64,000 bases of DNA from Pseudogracilibacillus auburnensis (GCF_003201975.1 NZ_QJJQ01000001.1:248001-312000), one strand, 5' to 3'. Shown: positions 9,396 to 17,973, counted from the stretch's first letter. Numbers and translations: made by a program. The notes: a model not told the origin generated them from the letters alone.

Positions 9396-9617
9396 ATGAC
9401 GAAAGCAATATTCCAATTAGAACCATTAACTTGTCCATCTTGTGTTAAAAAAATAGAAACAGCCTTAACGAAAACAACAGGTGTGAATATGGCAAAAGTA
9501 TTGTTTAATTCTGGAAAGGTAAAGGTAGAATTTGAGAGTGAAGTTGTAGAAGCTCATGAATTAGCAACTGTTATTCAAAAACTCGGTTACCCTGTGATGA
9601 ACACAAAAGTATCATAA
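9396..9617 (+). CDS. Heavy-metal-associated (HMA) domain protein, CopZ-like
   Basis: Small soluble metal-binding protein, 73 aa, a single ferredoxin-like HMA domain. The metal site is T-C-P-S-C at about residues 12-16 (CxxC) near the N-terminus, with 'KKIETAL' and 'VIQKLGYPV' completing the fold. The second ATG (9396) is 7 bases from GGAGGG and is preferred over the one at 9390. The ATPase at 11260 lacks its own N-terminal HMA domain. Both genes carry an FNR-type box, so this protein may serve as that ATPase's detached metal-delivery domain. Metal identity (Cu, Zn, Cd) is not determined. Confidence 0.85.
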   Translation: MTKAIFQLEPLTCPSCVKKIETALTKTTGVNMAKVLFNSGKVKVEFESEVVEAHELATVIQKLGYPVMNTKVS

Positions 9618-9628
9618 AAATATATCAA

Positions 9629-9945
9629 GAGGCTGAGATCAGAAAATCCGACAAAGGTAGCTGCATATAACCCGCTCCGGAAACATACTTCGCGCCTCCT
9701 AAGGCTGCTGGTGAGTCTCTTCGTGCGAAATGAAAGGAAGGCCAACTAAAAACGGCCTTTGCGGCCAACGTCGGCAGACCCCTTGCTTGGGCAAGGGGTC
9801 TCACCGATGCCTTTCTCCCCGCAACACCTAGGACGTGCTAGTGTCAGCCGACCAGGGGTCTACGTATATTTCCTCCGCTAAGGTAATGCATTTCTCGTTT
9901 TTAGATTTGATCGTTTTCGTTATGTCCCTGCTCTAATCATGAGAG
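9629..9945 (-). repeat. Dispersed repeat, family A (inverted, long form)
   Basis: The right end TTTAGATTTGATCGTTTTCG...ATGTCCCTGCTCT is the reverse complement of the left end of the copy at 1497. The interior holds the modules CCTAGGACGTGCTAGTGTC and 'cctccgctaaggtaatgcattt', and a hairpin CCCCTTGCttgggcAAGGGG. Bases 9946-10084 hold no recognisable gene. Confidence 0.75.
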
Positions 9946-10084
9946 ATTCAAATGATGTTAACGGGCTTCAATTTCATTGATTGCCATTTGGACGGTGAAA
10001 GATCGAACAAAGGTAGAGTTAGACGATACTTCAGGTCAAGTCGGTTAGCAGTAAAATAGATAAATAGTTTTAAATGGATGAGAA

Positions 10085-10115
10085 GAGTGCCTAAAGTAAT
10101 TAGGGCGCTCTTTTT
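10085..10115 (+). terminator. Terminator, better on the plus strand
   Basis: GAGTGCCTAA and TTAGGGCGCTC form a stem with one bulge, followed by TTTTT on the plus strand. It lies between the HMA gene and the convergent kinase-like gene and may serve both. Confidence 0.6.
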
Positions 10116-10168
10116 CCCTTGGCATAGTCTAAGCTAATCATATTTGATGATCCTTCAGCTAATAACTA

Positions 10169-10777
10169 CTAATTCGGGTAAAACGGTATCAGACCCTTGT
10201 TGTAAAGTACAGCCGTAATGTTAAGTAAAGTTGCGGGTATTTTTTTAGCGAGATAATATTTACGATAAAACTGGTAATAGGCTTTCTTTAAATTTTCCCA
10301 TTGTCTACAGTTTTTCTTCTGTCTAAACCGGGCAACATCAATCAGTTTAATTTCATTATGATTGGTAATAAATATGTTGCGCAAATGAACATCGGATGGA
10401 TTTAAATCTAAATTTCTCGCTAATGATAGTGCATAGTCGATCTCTTTAATATGAGCTGAAGTTATTGTTTTACCATTGGTTATACATTCAAATAGTGTTA
10501 GTCCCTTAATGTAATCTATCACAATGTAATTATGTCCTGAATCATGGATCGTTGGGTAATATGGAACACCTTTAAGTATCTGATAGATAGTGGCTTCTTC
10601 TTTTGCAATCGATGTATTTGTCGGAAAGAAGACTTTAATTGCCACACTGGATGCCTTCAATTTAAAAACATATGCACTCCTACCTTTGCCAACAAACATC
10701 AATGAATGATCGTAGCTAACTAGTCGATTTTTTTTATTTATTATAACTGTTTTCGCAAGTTCTTCATAAGTAGTCAA
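10169..10777 (-). CDS. Protein-kinase-fold protein behind a Mn2+ riboswitch
   Basis: 202 aa protein of the small Bacillus serine/threonine-kinase-like (YrzF-type) group. Visible: glycine loop GKGRSAYVF near residue 30, lysine in VAIKVF, catalytic-loop variant D-V-H-L-R-N (Asp and Asn kept) and a DFG-position Asp in LIDVARF. It lacks the large C-lobe helices of PrkC-type kinases and has no membrane segment. TTG start at 10777 after GGAGGTATTCC. It is the first gene after a consensus promoter, a yybP-ykoY riboswitch and its terminator, so its expression should rise with Mn2+. Whether it phosphorylates protein or a small molecule is unknown. Confidence 0.8.
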   Translation of the reverse strand: MTTYEELAKTVIINKKNRLVSYDHSLMFVGKGRSAYVFKLKASSVAIKVFFPTNTSIAKEEATIYQILKGVPYYPTIHDSGHNYIVIDYIKGLTLFECITNGKTITSAHIKEIDYALSLARNLDLNPSDVHLRNIFITNHNEIKLIDVARFRQKKNCRQWENLKKAYYQFYRKYYLAKKIPATLLNITAVLYNKGLIPFYPN

Positions 10778-10856
10778 AGGAATACCTCCAAAAAATTATT
10801 AGAAAGTTCGGCTTATTGCCAACTGTTTATGGCGAGAACTTAAGTTGTACTTTGTG

Positions 10857-10880
10857 TAAAGAAAGTTTTAGACTTTCTTA
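10857..10880. other. Short inverted repeat in the kinase leader
   Basis: AAGAAAGT and ACTTTCTT form a perfect 8-bp stem with a 5-base loop, between the riboswitch terminator and the kinase start. There is no T-run, so it may be an mRNA processing or stability hairpin. Confidence 0.4.
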
Positions 10881-10885
10881 ACGTC

Positions 10886-11030
10886 AAAAAAAGACCTCAC
10901 CAAAATACCAGGTAAGGTCTCGCTAACAACATTATGTTGCCAATAAAGCCGAGGAGGATAAAACCCCTGTGCTGACGACTGTATTGTAATATAGCTACTC
11001 CCCTTATAGGAGAAATATTTATAAATTTGT
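10886..11030 (-). ncRNA. yybP-ykoY manganese riboswitch with terminator
   Basis: Read on the minus strand, conserved blocks come in the family's order: TAAGGGGAGTAGC (10994-11008), GTCGTCA, CCTCCTCGGCTTTATTG, a small hairpin GCAACATAATGTTGT, and TAGCGAGACCTTACC (10911-10924). TAAGG pairs with CCTTA to close the aptamer. The last block is also one arm of a terminator, GAGACCTTACC / GGTGAGGTCTTTTTTT. Metal binding would therefore hold that arm in the aptamer and let transcription continue (ON switch), as known for this class. The next gene on this strand is the kinase-fold gene at 10169. Confidence 0.93.
10888..10921 (-). terminator. Riboswitch-controlled terminator
   Basis: Stem GACCTTACC / GGTGAGGTC with an 8-9 base loop and seven T residues on the minus strand. 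The upstream arm overlaps the 3' end of the Mn2+ aptamer. Confidence 0.88.
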
Positions 11031-11036
11031 ACATCT

Positions 11037-11065
11037 ATTATATGTAGAAAAGGCCATGGTGTCAA
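11037..11065 (-). promoter_or_regulatory. Consensus SigA promoter of the Mn2+ riboswitch unit
   Basis: On the minus strand, TTGACA (11065-11060), a 17-base spacer and TATAAT (11042-11037): a perfect match. Transcription would start near 11030, giving a leader of about 250 bases before the kinase-like gene. Confidence 0.88.
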
Positions 11066-11192
11066 TTCAAAATGGGTTTTGTAAGCTTCCAATAATAGGG
11101 GATAAAGTTCTTTTAAAAAAAGAATTCTTTCTGTATTAATAATTCTTCGGCCAAGCGTCAGATTATATTTTCCACGAAGTTATTGAACAAAC

Positions 11193-11206
11193 TTGATTAC
11201 GGTCAA
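11193..11206 (+). promoter_or_regulatory. FNR-type box upstream of the metal ATPase
   Basis: TTGATTACGGTCAA has one mismatch from TTGAT-N4-ATCAA. TAAGAT at 11229-11234 is a -10-like element at exactly the same distance from the box as in the HMA-gene promoter, which again puts the box near -41.5. Confidence 0.65.
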
Positions 11207-11259
11207 TTCATTTTTCTCGAAAAGGTTTTAAGATATAGATAGAAAAGGAGTGGGTGAAC

Positions 11260-13143
11260 ATGCAACTAATCATTCATAAGTATAAAAATCAGTTGACAGT
11301 CATTTCATTTGGATTAATCGTACTTGCATTTATTTTGGGAGGAGAACTGAAAAGTGTTGCTCTAATTATCGCAACGATCATCGCAGGGGTACCAATTTCG
11401 CTCAAAGCATATCAAGCGGTAAAAATGAAAACATTTAGTATTGAGTTACTCGTGACGATCGCTGTCATTGGTGCCCTTTTTATTGGAGAATATGTCGAGT
11501 CGGCAGTTGTTACGTTTTTGTTCCTATTCGGTGATTATTTAGAAGGAAGAACACTAGAAAAAACACGATCATCCTTAAAAGAACTAGTCGATATGGCACC
11601 ACAGGAAGCAGTCGTCATTCGGGACGGGGTTCAGGAAACAATTCCAGTAGAAGAAGTAGTAAGAGGCGACCGAGTGATTATCCATTCCGGTGGAAAGATT
11701 CCTGTAGACGGAAAAATTGTTTCCGGGCAAGCATCTATAAATGAAGCGGCAGTTACAGGGGAATCTGTTCCAGCATTGAAAAAAGTTAATGATGAAGTAT
11801 TTAGTGGTACAATGGTAGATAATGGTTATATGGAAATGATCGCAGAAAAAATTGGTGATGATACTACTTTCGCCAAAATAATTGAACTTGTCGAAGAAGC
11901 ACAAGAATCGAAATCAAAAACGGAGAAGTTTTTAAATAAATTTGCCAGTATTTATACGCCAAGTATTGTTGTTTTGTCTGTCCTAGTCTATTTTCTCACG
12001 AAGGATCTTCATATTGCCATTACATTTCTCGTTATAGCATGTCCTGGGGCATTAGTTATCGGTGCACCTGTTTCAACCGTTGCAGGAATTGGAAATGGAG
12101 CAAAAAATGGTGTCCTCATTAAAGGTGGGGAAGTAATGGATACATTTGCTAAAGTGGATACGGTCGTGTTTGATAAGACAGGTACATTAACGAAAGGGCA
12201 GCCGGAAGTAACAGATTTCAAATTGTTCATCGATGAAGAGGAAGAACATTTATTCCAGCTTATTGCTCAAGCAGAAATGATTTCTGAACACCATTTAGGG
12301 AAAACGATCGTCAAAGAAGCAGAAAAACGGAACTTAGCTGTAACAGGGAAAGTAACAGATGGAGAAGTCATTAAGGGAAACGGCATTCGGGCAATAGTAG
12401 AAAATCGTCTTTTTGTTATCGGTAATCGAAAATTAATGAATCAAGAAAACATTGAAGTTACCCCTACAATGGAAGCATATGCAGTGCAAAGAGAAAAGAA
12501 AGGGAATACAGCAATTTTTGCAAGTGTCGATGGAAAAATGGCAGCAATCATCTCGATTGCAGATGAAATTAGGGAAGATGCACATCGGGCCTTAGCCGAC
12601 CTTCGCAAAAACGGTATTAAAAAAATGATCATGCTTACAGGTGACAATGAACATACTGCAACACTCGTCGCTAACCAACTTGGACTTGATGAATACCATG
12701 CAGAGCTCCTTCCACAAGATAAAGTAGATTATGTAAAAAAGTTAAAAGCAGCCGGACATAAAGTAGCAATGGCTGGAGATGGAATTAATGATGCACCTGC
12801 CATTGCAACAGCTGACATCGGGCTTGCAATGGGAGAAGGCGGGACAGATATTTCGATGGAAACGGCGGATGTTGTATTAATGGCTGATAAGTTAATGCAA
12901 TTTGCTCACGCCTATTCTCTTTCAAAAGGAAGCATCCGTAACATGAAGCAAAACACATACTTTGCAGTTGGCACAGTATTCCTCCTTCTAATCGGTGTTT
13001 TAAAAGGTCAAGTCCATTTAGCTTCAGGAATGTTTATTCATGAAGCAAGTGTCATCTTAGTTATTTTGAATGGAATGCGTCTGATTACCTTTAATCGAAA
13101 AAAGAGGAAAGAAGAAAACGAATTACAATTGAAAAGTGCATAA
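11260..13143 (+). CDS. Heavy-metal P-type ATPase without HMA domain, CPG motif
   Basis: P1B-type metal-exporting ATPase, about 627 aa. It begins directly with membrane helices and has no N-terminal HMA domain. In order: membrane segments, TGES-type actuator loop (NEAAVTGESVP), ion-binding helix with C-P-G (IACPGALVIG, near residue 261), phosphorylation site DKTGTLT (Asp about 305), SEHHLGK in place of the usual SEHPLGK, TGDN, and GDGINDAP. CPx proteins usually read CPC, so CPG is a variant. ATG 11260 is 9 bases from GGAG; the GTG at 11254 is too close. The gene precedes an FNR-type regulator by 15 bases and has an FNR-type box. Zn/Cd/Pb-type export is the nearest family guess. Confidence 0.9.
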   Translation: MQLIIHKYKNQLTVISFGLIVLAFILGGELKSVALIIATIIAGVPISLKAYQAVKMKTFSIELLVTIAVIGALFIGEYVESAVVTFLFLFGDYLEGRTLEKTRSSLKELVDMAPQEAVVIRDGVQETIPVEEVVRGDRVIIHSGGKIPVDGKIVSGQASINEAAVTGESVPALKKVNDEVFSGTMVDNGYMEMIAEKIGDDTTFAKIIELVEEAQESKSKTEKFLNKFASIYTPSIVVLSVLVYFLTKDLHIAITFLVIACPGALVIGAPVSTVAGIGNGAKNGVLIKGGEVMDTFAKVDTVVFDKTGTLTKGQPEVTDFKLFIDEEEEHLFQLIAQAEMISEHHLGKTIVKEAEKRNLAVTGKVTDGEVIKGNGIRAIVENRLFVIGNRKLMNQENIEVTPTMEAYAVQREKKGNTAIFASVDGKMAAIISIADEIREDAHRALADLRKNGIKKMIMLTGDNEHTATLVANQLGLDEYHAELLPQDKVDYVKKLKAAGHKVAMAGDGINDAPAIATADIGLAMGEGGTDISMETADVVLMADKLMQFAHAYSLSKGSIRNMKQNTYFAVGTVFLLLIGVLKGQVHLASGMFIHEASVILVILNGMRLITFNRKKRKEENELQLKSA

Positions 13144-13158
13144 AAGGGAGGTTATTGA

Positions 13159-13866
13159 ATGAACAAAAACAAAGCGTACCCACACCACGACCAAGGGGTG
13201 GGTACGCATAAAGCATGTGTATCCCTCGTACCGATTTTTAATCATTTGGAAGAAGAGCAAATGAATGAAATTATGCAAGCTGTTCAAAGTGTTTCATATA
13301 AAAAGGGTGAAATTATCTACCACGCTGGTGATGAATCTGATTCATTATATATCGTCAATCGGGGACAAATAAAAATTTATCGTCTATCTGAATCGGGTAA
13401 AGAACAACTTGTCCGGATTTTACATCCTGGTGATTTTACAGGAGAACTCGCCTTATTTCAGGAGTCCGACCATGAGGCATACGCAGAAGCAATGGTGCAT
13501 ACACAAATATGCCTCATTAAACGAGATGAGTTACATAAATTATTAGTAAAATACCCGACCATTTCACTGAAAATTTTAACTGAGTTTTCGAATCGATTAG
13601 ACACTTCGGAAAAGCAGACGACTCGATTTGCAACGGAAAGAGTCGAAACGAGAATCGCTCTTTTTTTAGCCGAATGTGTAGAAAGTGAAAAAGGCACGAT
13701 GATTGAATTGCCAATGAGTAAAAAAAATGTCGCCTCTTATTTAGGTACGACACCTGAAACATTAAGTAGGCGTTTAAGTGAATTTGAGGCAGAAGGTCTA
13801 ATCAAACAAAAAGGACAAAGGAAAATCGAAATACTCGATCTTGATGGGTTACTTTTAATGGGGTAA
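13159..13866 (+). CDS. Crp/FNR-family transcriptional regulator
   Basis: 235 aa: cyclic-nucleotide-fold domain (residues about 25-145, 'SDSLYIVNRGQIKIYR', 'GDFTGELALF') and C-terminal winged helix. The recognition helix reads TTPETLSRRL, giving E-x-x-S-R, the FNR signature that reads TTGAT half-sites. The N-terminal region has several His and a Cys followed by VSLVPIF, as in FNR, but not the four-cysteine set of iron-sulfur FNR, so the sensor chemistry is unknown. It is the last gene after the metal ATPase (ATG after GGGAGG). It is the obvious candidate for the two TTGAT-N4-ATCAA-like boxes. Confidence 0.9.
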   Translation: MNKNKAYPHHDQGVGTHKACVSLVPIFNHLEEEQMNEIMQAVQSVSYKKGEIIYHAGDESDSLYIVNRGQIKIYRLSESGKEQLVRILHPGDFTGELALFQESDHEAYAEAMVHTQICLIKRDELHKLLVKYPTISLKILTEFSNRLDTSEKQTTRFATERVETRIALFLAECVESEKGTMIELPMSKKNVASYLGTTPETLSRRLSEFEAEGLIKQKGQRKIEILDLDGLLLMG

Positions 13867-14114
13867 AAGAAATGGCTTTTATCATGAGAACTATTCGTTA
13901 GTTATCAAGTAAATGATGGTGAATGAAGCACTATAAGAATTTTTTTATATTAAAAGTAAATTAAATGTGAATAATTTTCATCTACTTTCTCAACATAGTT
14001 GTATCATACGTAAAGTCATAAATTTGTAATCACTCGATGAAAAAACATGGTTATTAAAGTGTATGATAGGAGTGGATAGGTATAATGAACTATTCCAACT
14101 TGGAGGTGCAAGAA

Positions 14115-14852
14115 ATGGGAAAACTTAATGGAAAAATTGCAATCATTACTGGTGGTGCATCAGGAATCGGAGAGTCGTTAACACATTTATTTGTTGAGGA
14201 AGGTGCGACGGTAATTGCAGCTGATATTAATGAAGAAGCCCTACAAAAAATAAGTACAAAAAGTGACCGAATTGTAGGCATGAAACTCGATGTCTCCAAA
14301 GAAGAGAATTGGCAAGAACTCGTTCAACAGGTAGAAAATGAGTTTGGACGTATCGATATTTTAATTAATAATGCTGGTGTTACGTCAGAAAAACCAATTG
14401 AACAAGTTGATTATGCTGATTGGGAATTTTTACTGAAAATAAATGGTTTCGGCACGATGCTCGGTATTAAATATGTCGCCCCTACCATGGTTAAAAATAA
14501 TCAAGGATCAATTGTAAATGTATCTTCTGTTACAGCGCAAGTCGGCATGGGATTAAATTCTTACACCGCATCAAAAGGATCTGTACGAGCCATTTCAAAA
14601 GCAGCCGCAACACAGTACGGTAGAAATGGCATACGTGTAAACGCCGTATTTCCAGGTGTGATTGAAACGCCAATGACGGAAAAGTTAGAGTCAAGCGTTG
14701 AAGCATTACAGCAAATAAATGCATTAACACCTCTTGGCAGACTAGGAAAACCAGAGGAAGTTGGAAAGGCGATTTTATTTTTAGCAAGTGATGATGCGTC
14801 TTATATTTCCGGAGCTGAATTAGCAATCGATGGTGGATATTCAGCAATGTAG
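14115..14852 (+). CDS. Short-chain dehydrogenase/reductase
   Basis: NAD(P)-dependent classical SDR, 245 aa from ATG 14115, which follows GGAGGTG at the proper distance; the upstream ATG 14085 has no such site. Motifs: TGGASGIG (nucleotide binding), NNAG, catalytic Ser in VSSVTAQ, Y-T-A-S-K, and PG-V-I-E-T. 'ADINEEAL' after beta-2 suggests an acidic residue binding the adenine ribose, hence preference for NAD(H). Monocistronic with its own terminator. Substrate unknown; the family covers sugar, steroid and keto-acyl substrates. The 220 bases upstream show no other gene. Confidence 0.88.
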   Translation: MGKLNGKIAIITGGASGIGESLTHLFVEEGATVIAADINEEALQKISTKSDRIVGMKLDVSKEENWQELVQQVENEFGRIDILINNAGVTSEKPIEQVDYADWEFLLKINGFGTMLGIKYVAPTMVKNNQGSIVNVSSVTAQVGMGLNSYTASKGSVRAISKAAATQYGRNGIRVNAVFPGVIETPMTEKLESSVEALQQINALTPLGRLGKPEEVGKAILFLASDDASYISGAELAIDGGYSAM

Positions 14853-14873
14853 TAATACGTTTTGTTCATCGAA

Positions 14874-14912
14874 AGCACATGTGATCAAAATTGGCCCATG
14901 TGCTGTTTTTTT
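14874..14912 (+). terminator. Terminator of the SDR gene
   Basis: AGCACATG and CATGTGCT form an 8-bp stem followed by seven T residues, 22 bases after the stop codon. Confidence 0.9.
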
Positions 14913-15049
14913 GCATGTTTACAAAATGATGGATTTGGAAATAAACCTAAATGAATTACGTAATTAAAAACGTAATTTTCGCAAAGTGAAATAGACAAAA
15001 AAAGCCGTCCTAAAATGAAGAGGGATGAAGATACAGCAGTGATCAAGTT

Positions 15050-15290
15050 GAATTTGGATTAACTAATTGCACTAGCACGTCCTGCGACTGCGATTACTCG
15101 TCGCAATAAACATTGTCATTTGGAAGCTGAAGCCGTTTCCCGCGGAATTTAACGTTGCTGTGACTAGGTAGGTTTATAGACGAAATATCAAACTATGTTA
15201 CTGCGCAGTTTATCTCTTATATGTAAAAAACAACAAATCTATTTGGTAGGAGCAGTCTACGTATTTGATAAAATTTGTATATTAATTACC
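15050..15290. repeat. Family A and inverted family C fragments
   Basis: Bases 15070-15120 carry the family A module CACTAGCACGTCCTG followed by an 'actgcgattactcgtcgc' block. Bases 15200-15265 are the reverse complement of the family C segment at 21320-21375 and 53305-53350 (CAACAAATCTATTTGGTAGG here). No gene is seen in 14913-15475. Confidence 0.65.
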
Positions 15291-15475
15291 CATTTAAATG
15301 ACAAAAAAGTTATATGAGAGTAATATGAATTTATACACCTAAAGTCTCGGATGACTCTGTCTGCTATAGTTCGTTCTCCAATAGTATTAGGCCTAATGAA
15401 TTGTTTTAATCGTATTTTTATTTATTAACCACTTAAAATTATGGTATTCTATACATAAGATAAGGAGGTACCACA

Positions 15476-16117
15476 ATGAAAAAACTAACTATATTCACGT
15501 TGTTTATTTTACTTTTAGCAGCTTGTAACTCTCCTCAAGAGACAAGCCCTAAAGACACAGATGGCTCCAGCAATGTATCAGAAGAAGTAAAAGACGATCT
15601 GGAAGATGAGACGAACAGGGAAGTGGATGAAGCAACTCAGAATGATGAACCAGAAGTTACAGAAGAAATGGATGAAAATCAAACAGAAGCCCCAGCGCAG
15701 GAAAATGAGTCAAGTAATAATAACGCAACGAACGAACATAGTCCTTCAGAAAAGAACGAGGAACCGGAAGGAAATGAACATGACGAATTAGTTGAGTTAA
15801 CGAATAACATTTTTAACGCTCAATTTAACAAGGATTATGATTTCCTGCAGTCGATCCTTTCAAAAGGTTCTAAATTGGACAAGGAGAACAATAAATTTAT
15901 GTTTGAAAATGTTACCTATCCACATGAACAAGCATTATTTACAGAGAAAACTGCAGGTGATTTAGAGTTTCGATATACAAATGAAAATAATGCAGATTCA
16001 GTTGTCGTTGGGTTTGCAGCAGTTGATTATGAAAAAGAATATAGTTTTGTTATCGACTTTGAATTTGTACAGGAAGATGGAAAATGGAAAATGAATGACA
16101 TGGATGTAAACAAATAA
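15476..16117 (+). CDS. Lipoprotein with acidic linker, function unknown
   Basis: 213 aa. The signal peptide MKKLTIFTLFILLLAAC has lipobox LLAAC with Cys17. Residues 18-100 are a low-complexity acidic linker rich in Glu, Asn, Asp and Thr. The C-terminal about 110 residues form a compact domain with 'YDFLQSILSKGSKLDKENNKF' split over helices and 'DGKWKMNDMDVN', resembling small NTF2-like or DUF4878-type domains; I cannot assign it. ATG follows AAGGAGGTACCACA. A TGGTATTCT extended -10 lies upstream. Probably a surface-exposed lipoprotein. Confidence 0.82.
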   Translation: MKKLTIFTLFILLLAACNSPQETSPKDTDGSSNVSEEVKDDLEDETNREVDEATQNDEPEVTEEMDENQTEAPAQENESSNNNATNEHSPSEKNEEPEGNEHDELVELTNNIFNAQFNKDYDFLQSILSKGSKLDKENNKFMFENVTYPHEQALFTEKTAGDLEFRYTNENNADSVVVGFAAVDYEKEYSFVIDFEFVQEDGKWKMNDMDVNK

Positions 16118-16121
16118 AAAC

Positions 16122-16160
16122 AAATCGCTAAATTCCGAATATAAGGGTTTGGCGATTTTT
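16122..16160 (+). terminator. Terminator of the lipoprotein gene
   Basis: AAATCGCTAAA and TTTGGCGATTT pair with one wobble, followed by TT. It starts 4 bases after the stop. Confidence 0.8.
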
Positions 16161-16239
16161 CTGCTTTAACCACTTTGAATCTAGGAATATGAACTAGTGC
16201 AAAAGAGTAAATTTTCATCCATTTATAGTTGATATTTAA

Positions 16240-16660
16240 CGATCCTTTACCAAGAAGTCTATAAAATGGATGTTCAAAACAAAAATGACGCATCGAATTT
16301 CTGCGTTGGCAGATAAGAAAGCATTCCTTTCTTGACTCGCATAAGTGCAACTTTAGTTCTTGCAGTAAAGGCGTAGTGAATACCAAGTTTTCTAAGCTTG
16401 CTTTTTTAGGTACTTACGTATGTAAAAGCTTTAGAGGATCCCGTTACATTCGCCCACGTCCTGGGACTGGGACTGCGCTTACTCGTCCCATCGAAGAGCA
16501 TTTGCGCATTCGCTCGTCCCATCGAAAAGAGTTATGGGCAACACGGAAGTCATCACATCCTGTGAAAGTCCGTTCCCGGGAGTACTCCGCCTTGAATTTA
16601 TTGGTCCTTTTTATCGACCTTTTTGAACACGCACTACAAGGGAAAGTATTAAAGTAGTTT
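16240..16660. repeat. Family B and family A fragments
   Basis: Bases 16320-16430 (TTTAGTTCTTGCAGTAAAGG, CCAAGTTTTCTAA, CTTGCTTTTTTAG) match segments near 58660-58800 and 26450-26560. Bases 16455-16520 carry the family A module GTCCTGGGACTG...ACTCGTCCCATCGA, present twice in a row. No convincing gene occurs in 16161-16770; the 93-codon reading frame here is composed of repeat sequence. Confidence 0.65.
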
Positions 16661-16770
16661 ACTTAATTAATTCGTTTCCAGGAAAAACGACTGTTCGTCC
16701 ATTTCCTTTCAATGGTACTGATGAAAAAACATCTACATGAAAATATTTCAACATAATCACCTCATTAAAA

Positions 16771-17973
16771 TTAATGACTAGTCACTTTATTCATTTGAAA
16801 TTGAGTCAGTTTTACGATGATTACATAAGTAATTGGTAAAATGGTGGTAAATAATACGATTCCATGCCAGCCAAACTTTTCCCAAAGTGGCACAAGTAAT
16901 GTTGTTCCTGTAGATACTCCTATATAATAAGCGACTAGATAAATACTTGATGCGCTACCTTTGTGGTGCTGTGCTTCTTGTGAAACAGTTGCCGTTGCAA
17001 TCGAATGAGAAACAAAAAATCCGAGACAAATGATACAAAGGCCGATAATAATGGCAAAAAGCGACTTGCCTAATGTAATCAACAATCCGAGCACTAAAAA
17101 AACTATCCCTGTTATCCGAATCGTGCTTAAACGATATTTACTTGCAAACAAGCCAGCAATTGGAGCACCGACAACCCCTAAACTATACGCAAAATAAAAA
17201 TAAGATATTTGTTGTAAAGATAATTCATATGGTGCATCTAGTAAATGAAATGGTAGAAAAGTCCACATGCCGGTAAAGGAAACCTGTAAAACAATCCCAA
17301 GCCCGAACATTAATAATAAGGTAGGATTTTTAAAATGGACAAGAAATCCTTTCATTTCTTCCGTAAAATTTCCAGTTGATCGTTCAAAGTGCATTGATTT
17401 TGGCAAAGTAAGAAAAACGAATACAAAAGTAAGCAATCCAAATGCACCTAATATGTATAAAGCTATCTGCCAAGAAATTGCCTCAGCTAAAAAACCTGTT
17501 ATAAATCTTCCGATCATCCCACCTAGACTGTTACAAGCAATATATAAAGTCGCCGCAAATCCGACATGTTTTTGGTCAATTTCTTCTGTCATATACGCAA
17601 GCGCAGCTCCAAGTACCCCTGCAAGGGTAAATCCTTGAAGTAATCGAAAGAAAATAATGAGCAAAAAAGAATTCATCATCGGGATGATGAATAATAAACA
17701 TGCAGTACTGATAATGGAAAAGTGAATAAAAAATGTACGTCCTTTAAGGTCTGATAAAAAGCCGATTACAATTAAACCAATAATCAGTCCGACAGTAGTG
17801 AGTGACATGGACAAACTAGCAAATGAAATGGTAATATCATAATTTTTTGTTAAAATTGGTAAAATTGGCTGCATCGAGTACATTGTTCCAAAAATAAAGA
17901 ACGCTGATGTTCCTAAACCGATAACGATGTTCCAAAATGCTTTATCTTTCATCGTATATTTTTGTTTATTCAT
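16771..17973 (-). CDS. MFS transporter
   Basis: Twelve-helix major facilitator superfamily transporter, about 400 aa. The loop 2-3 motif appears as 'GFLSDLKGRTF' and helix 4-5 as 'RLLQGFTLAGVLGAALAYM'. The ATG at 17973 is 6 bases from GGGTG; the one at 17985 has no ribosome site. Similarity in layout is to Bacillus YybF/CynX-type efflux or anion transporters; the substrate is unknown. Single gene, divergent from the thioesterase at 18133 with 160 AT-rich bases between. No terminator is visible downstream. Confidence 0.87.
   Translation of the reverse strand: MNKQKYTMKDKAFWNIVIGLGTSAFFIFGTMYSMQPILPILTKNYDITISFASLSMSLTTVGLIIGLIVIGFLSDLKGRTFFIHFSIISTACLLFIIPMMNSFLLIIFFRLLQGFTLAGVLGAALAYMTEEIDQKHVGFAATLYIACNSLGGMIGRFITGFLAEAISWQIALYILGAFGLLTFVFVFLTLPKSMHFERSTGNFTEEMKGFLVHFKNPTLLLMFGLGIVLQVSFTGMWTFLPFHLLDAPYELSLQQISYFYFAYSLGVVGAPIAGLFASKYRLSTIRITGIVFLVLGLLITLGKSLFAIIIGLCIICLGFFVSHSIATATVSQEAQHHKGSASSIYLVAYYIGVSTGTTLLVPLWEKFGWHGIVLFTTILPITYVIIVKLTQFQMNKVTSH

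Noticed and set aside
9960-10080. Possible remnant of a gene before the terminator at 10085
   Set aside because: Short readable stretches exist in two frames but none matches a family I recognise; too weak to call.
10868-11092. 74-codon minus-strand reading frame
   Set aside because: It lies entirely within the promoter, Mn2+ aptamer and terminator; the RNA explanation is much stronger.
16376-16657. 93-codon frame as a gene
   Set aside because: It overlaps repeat families A and B and gives a low-quality peptide.
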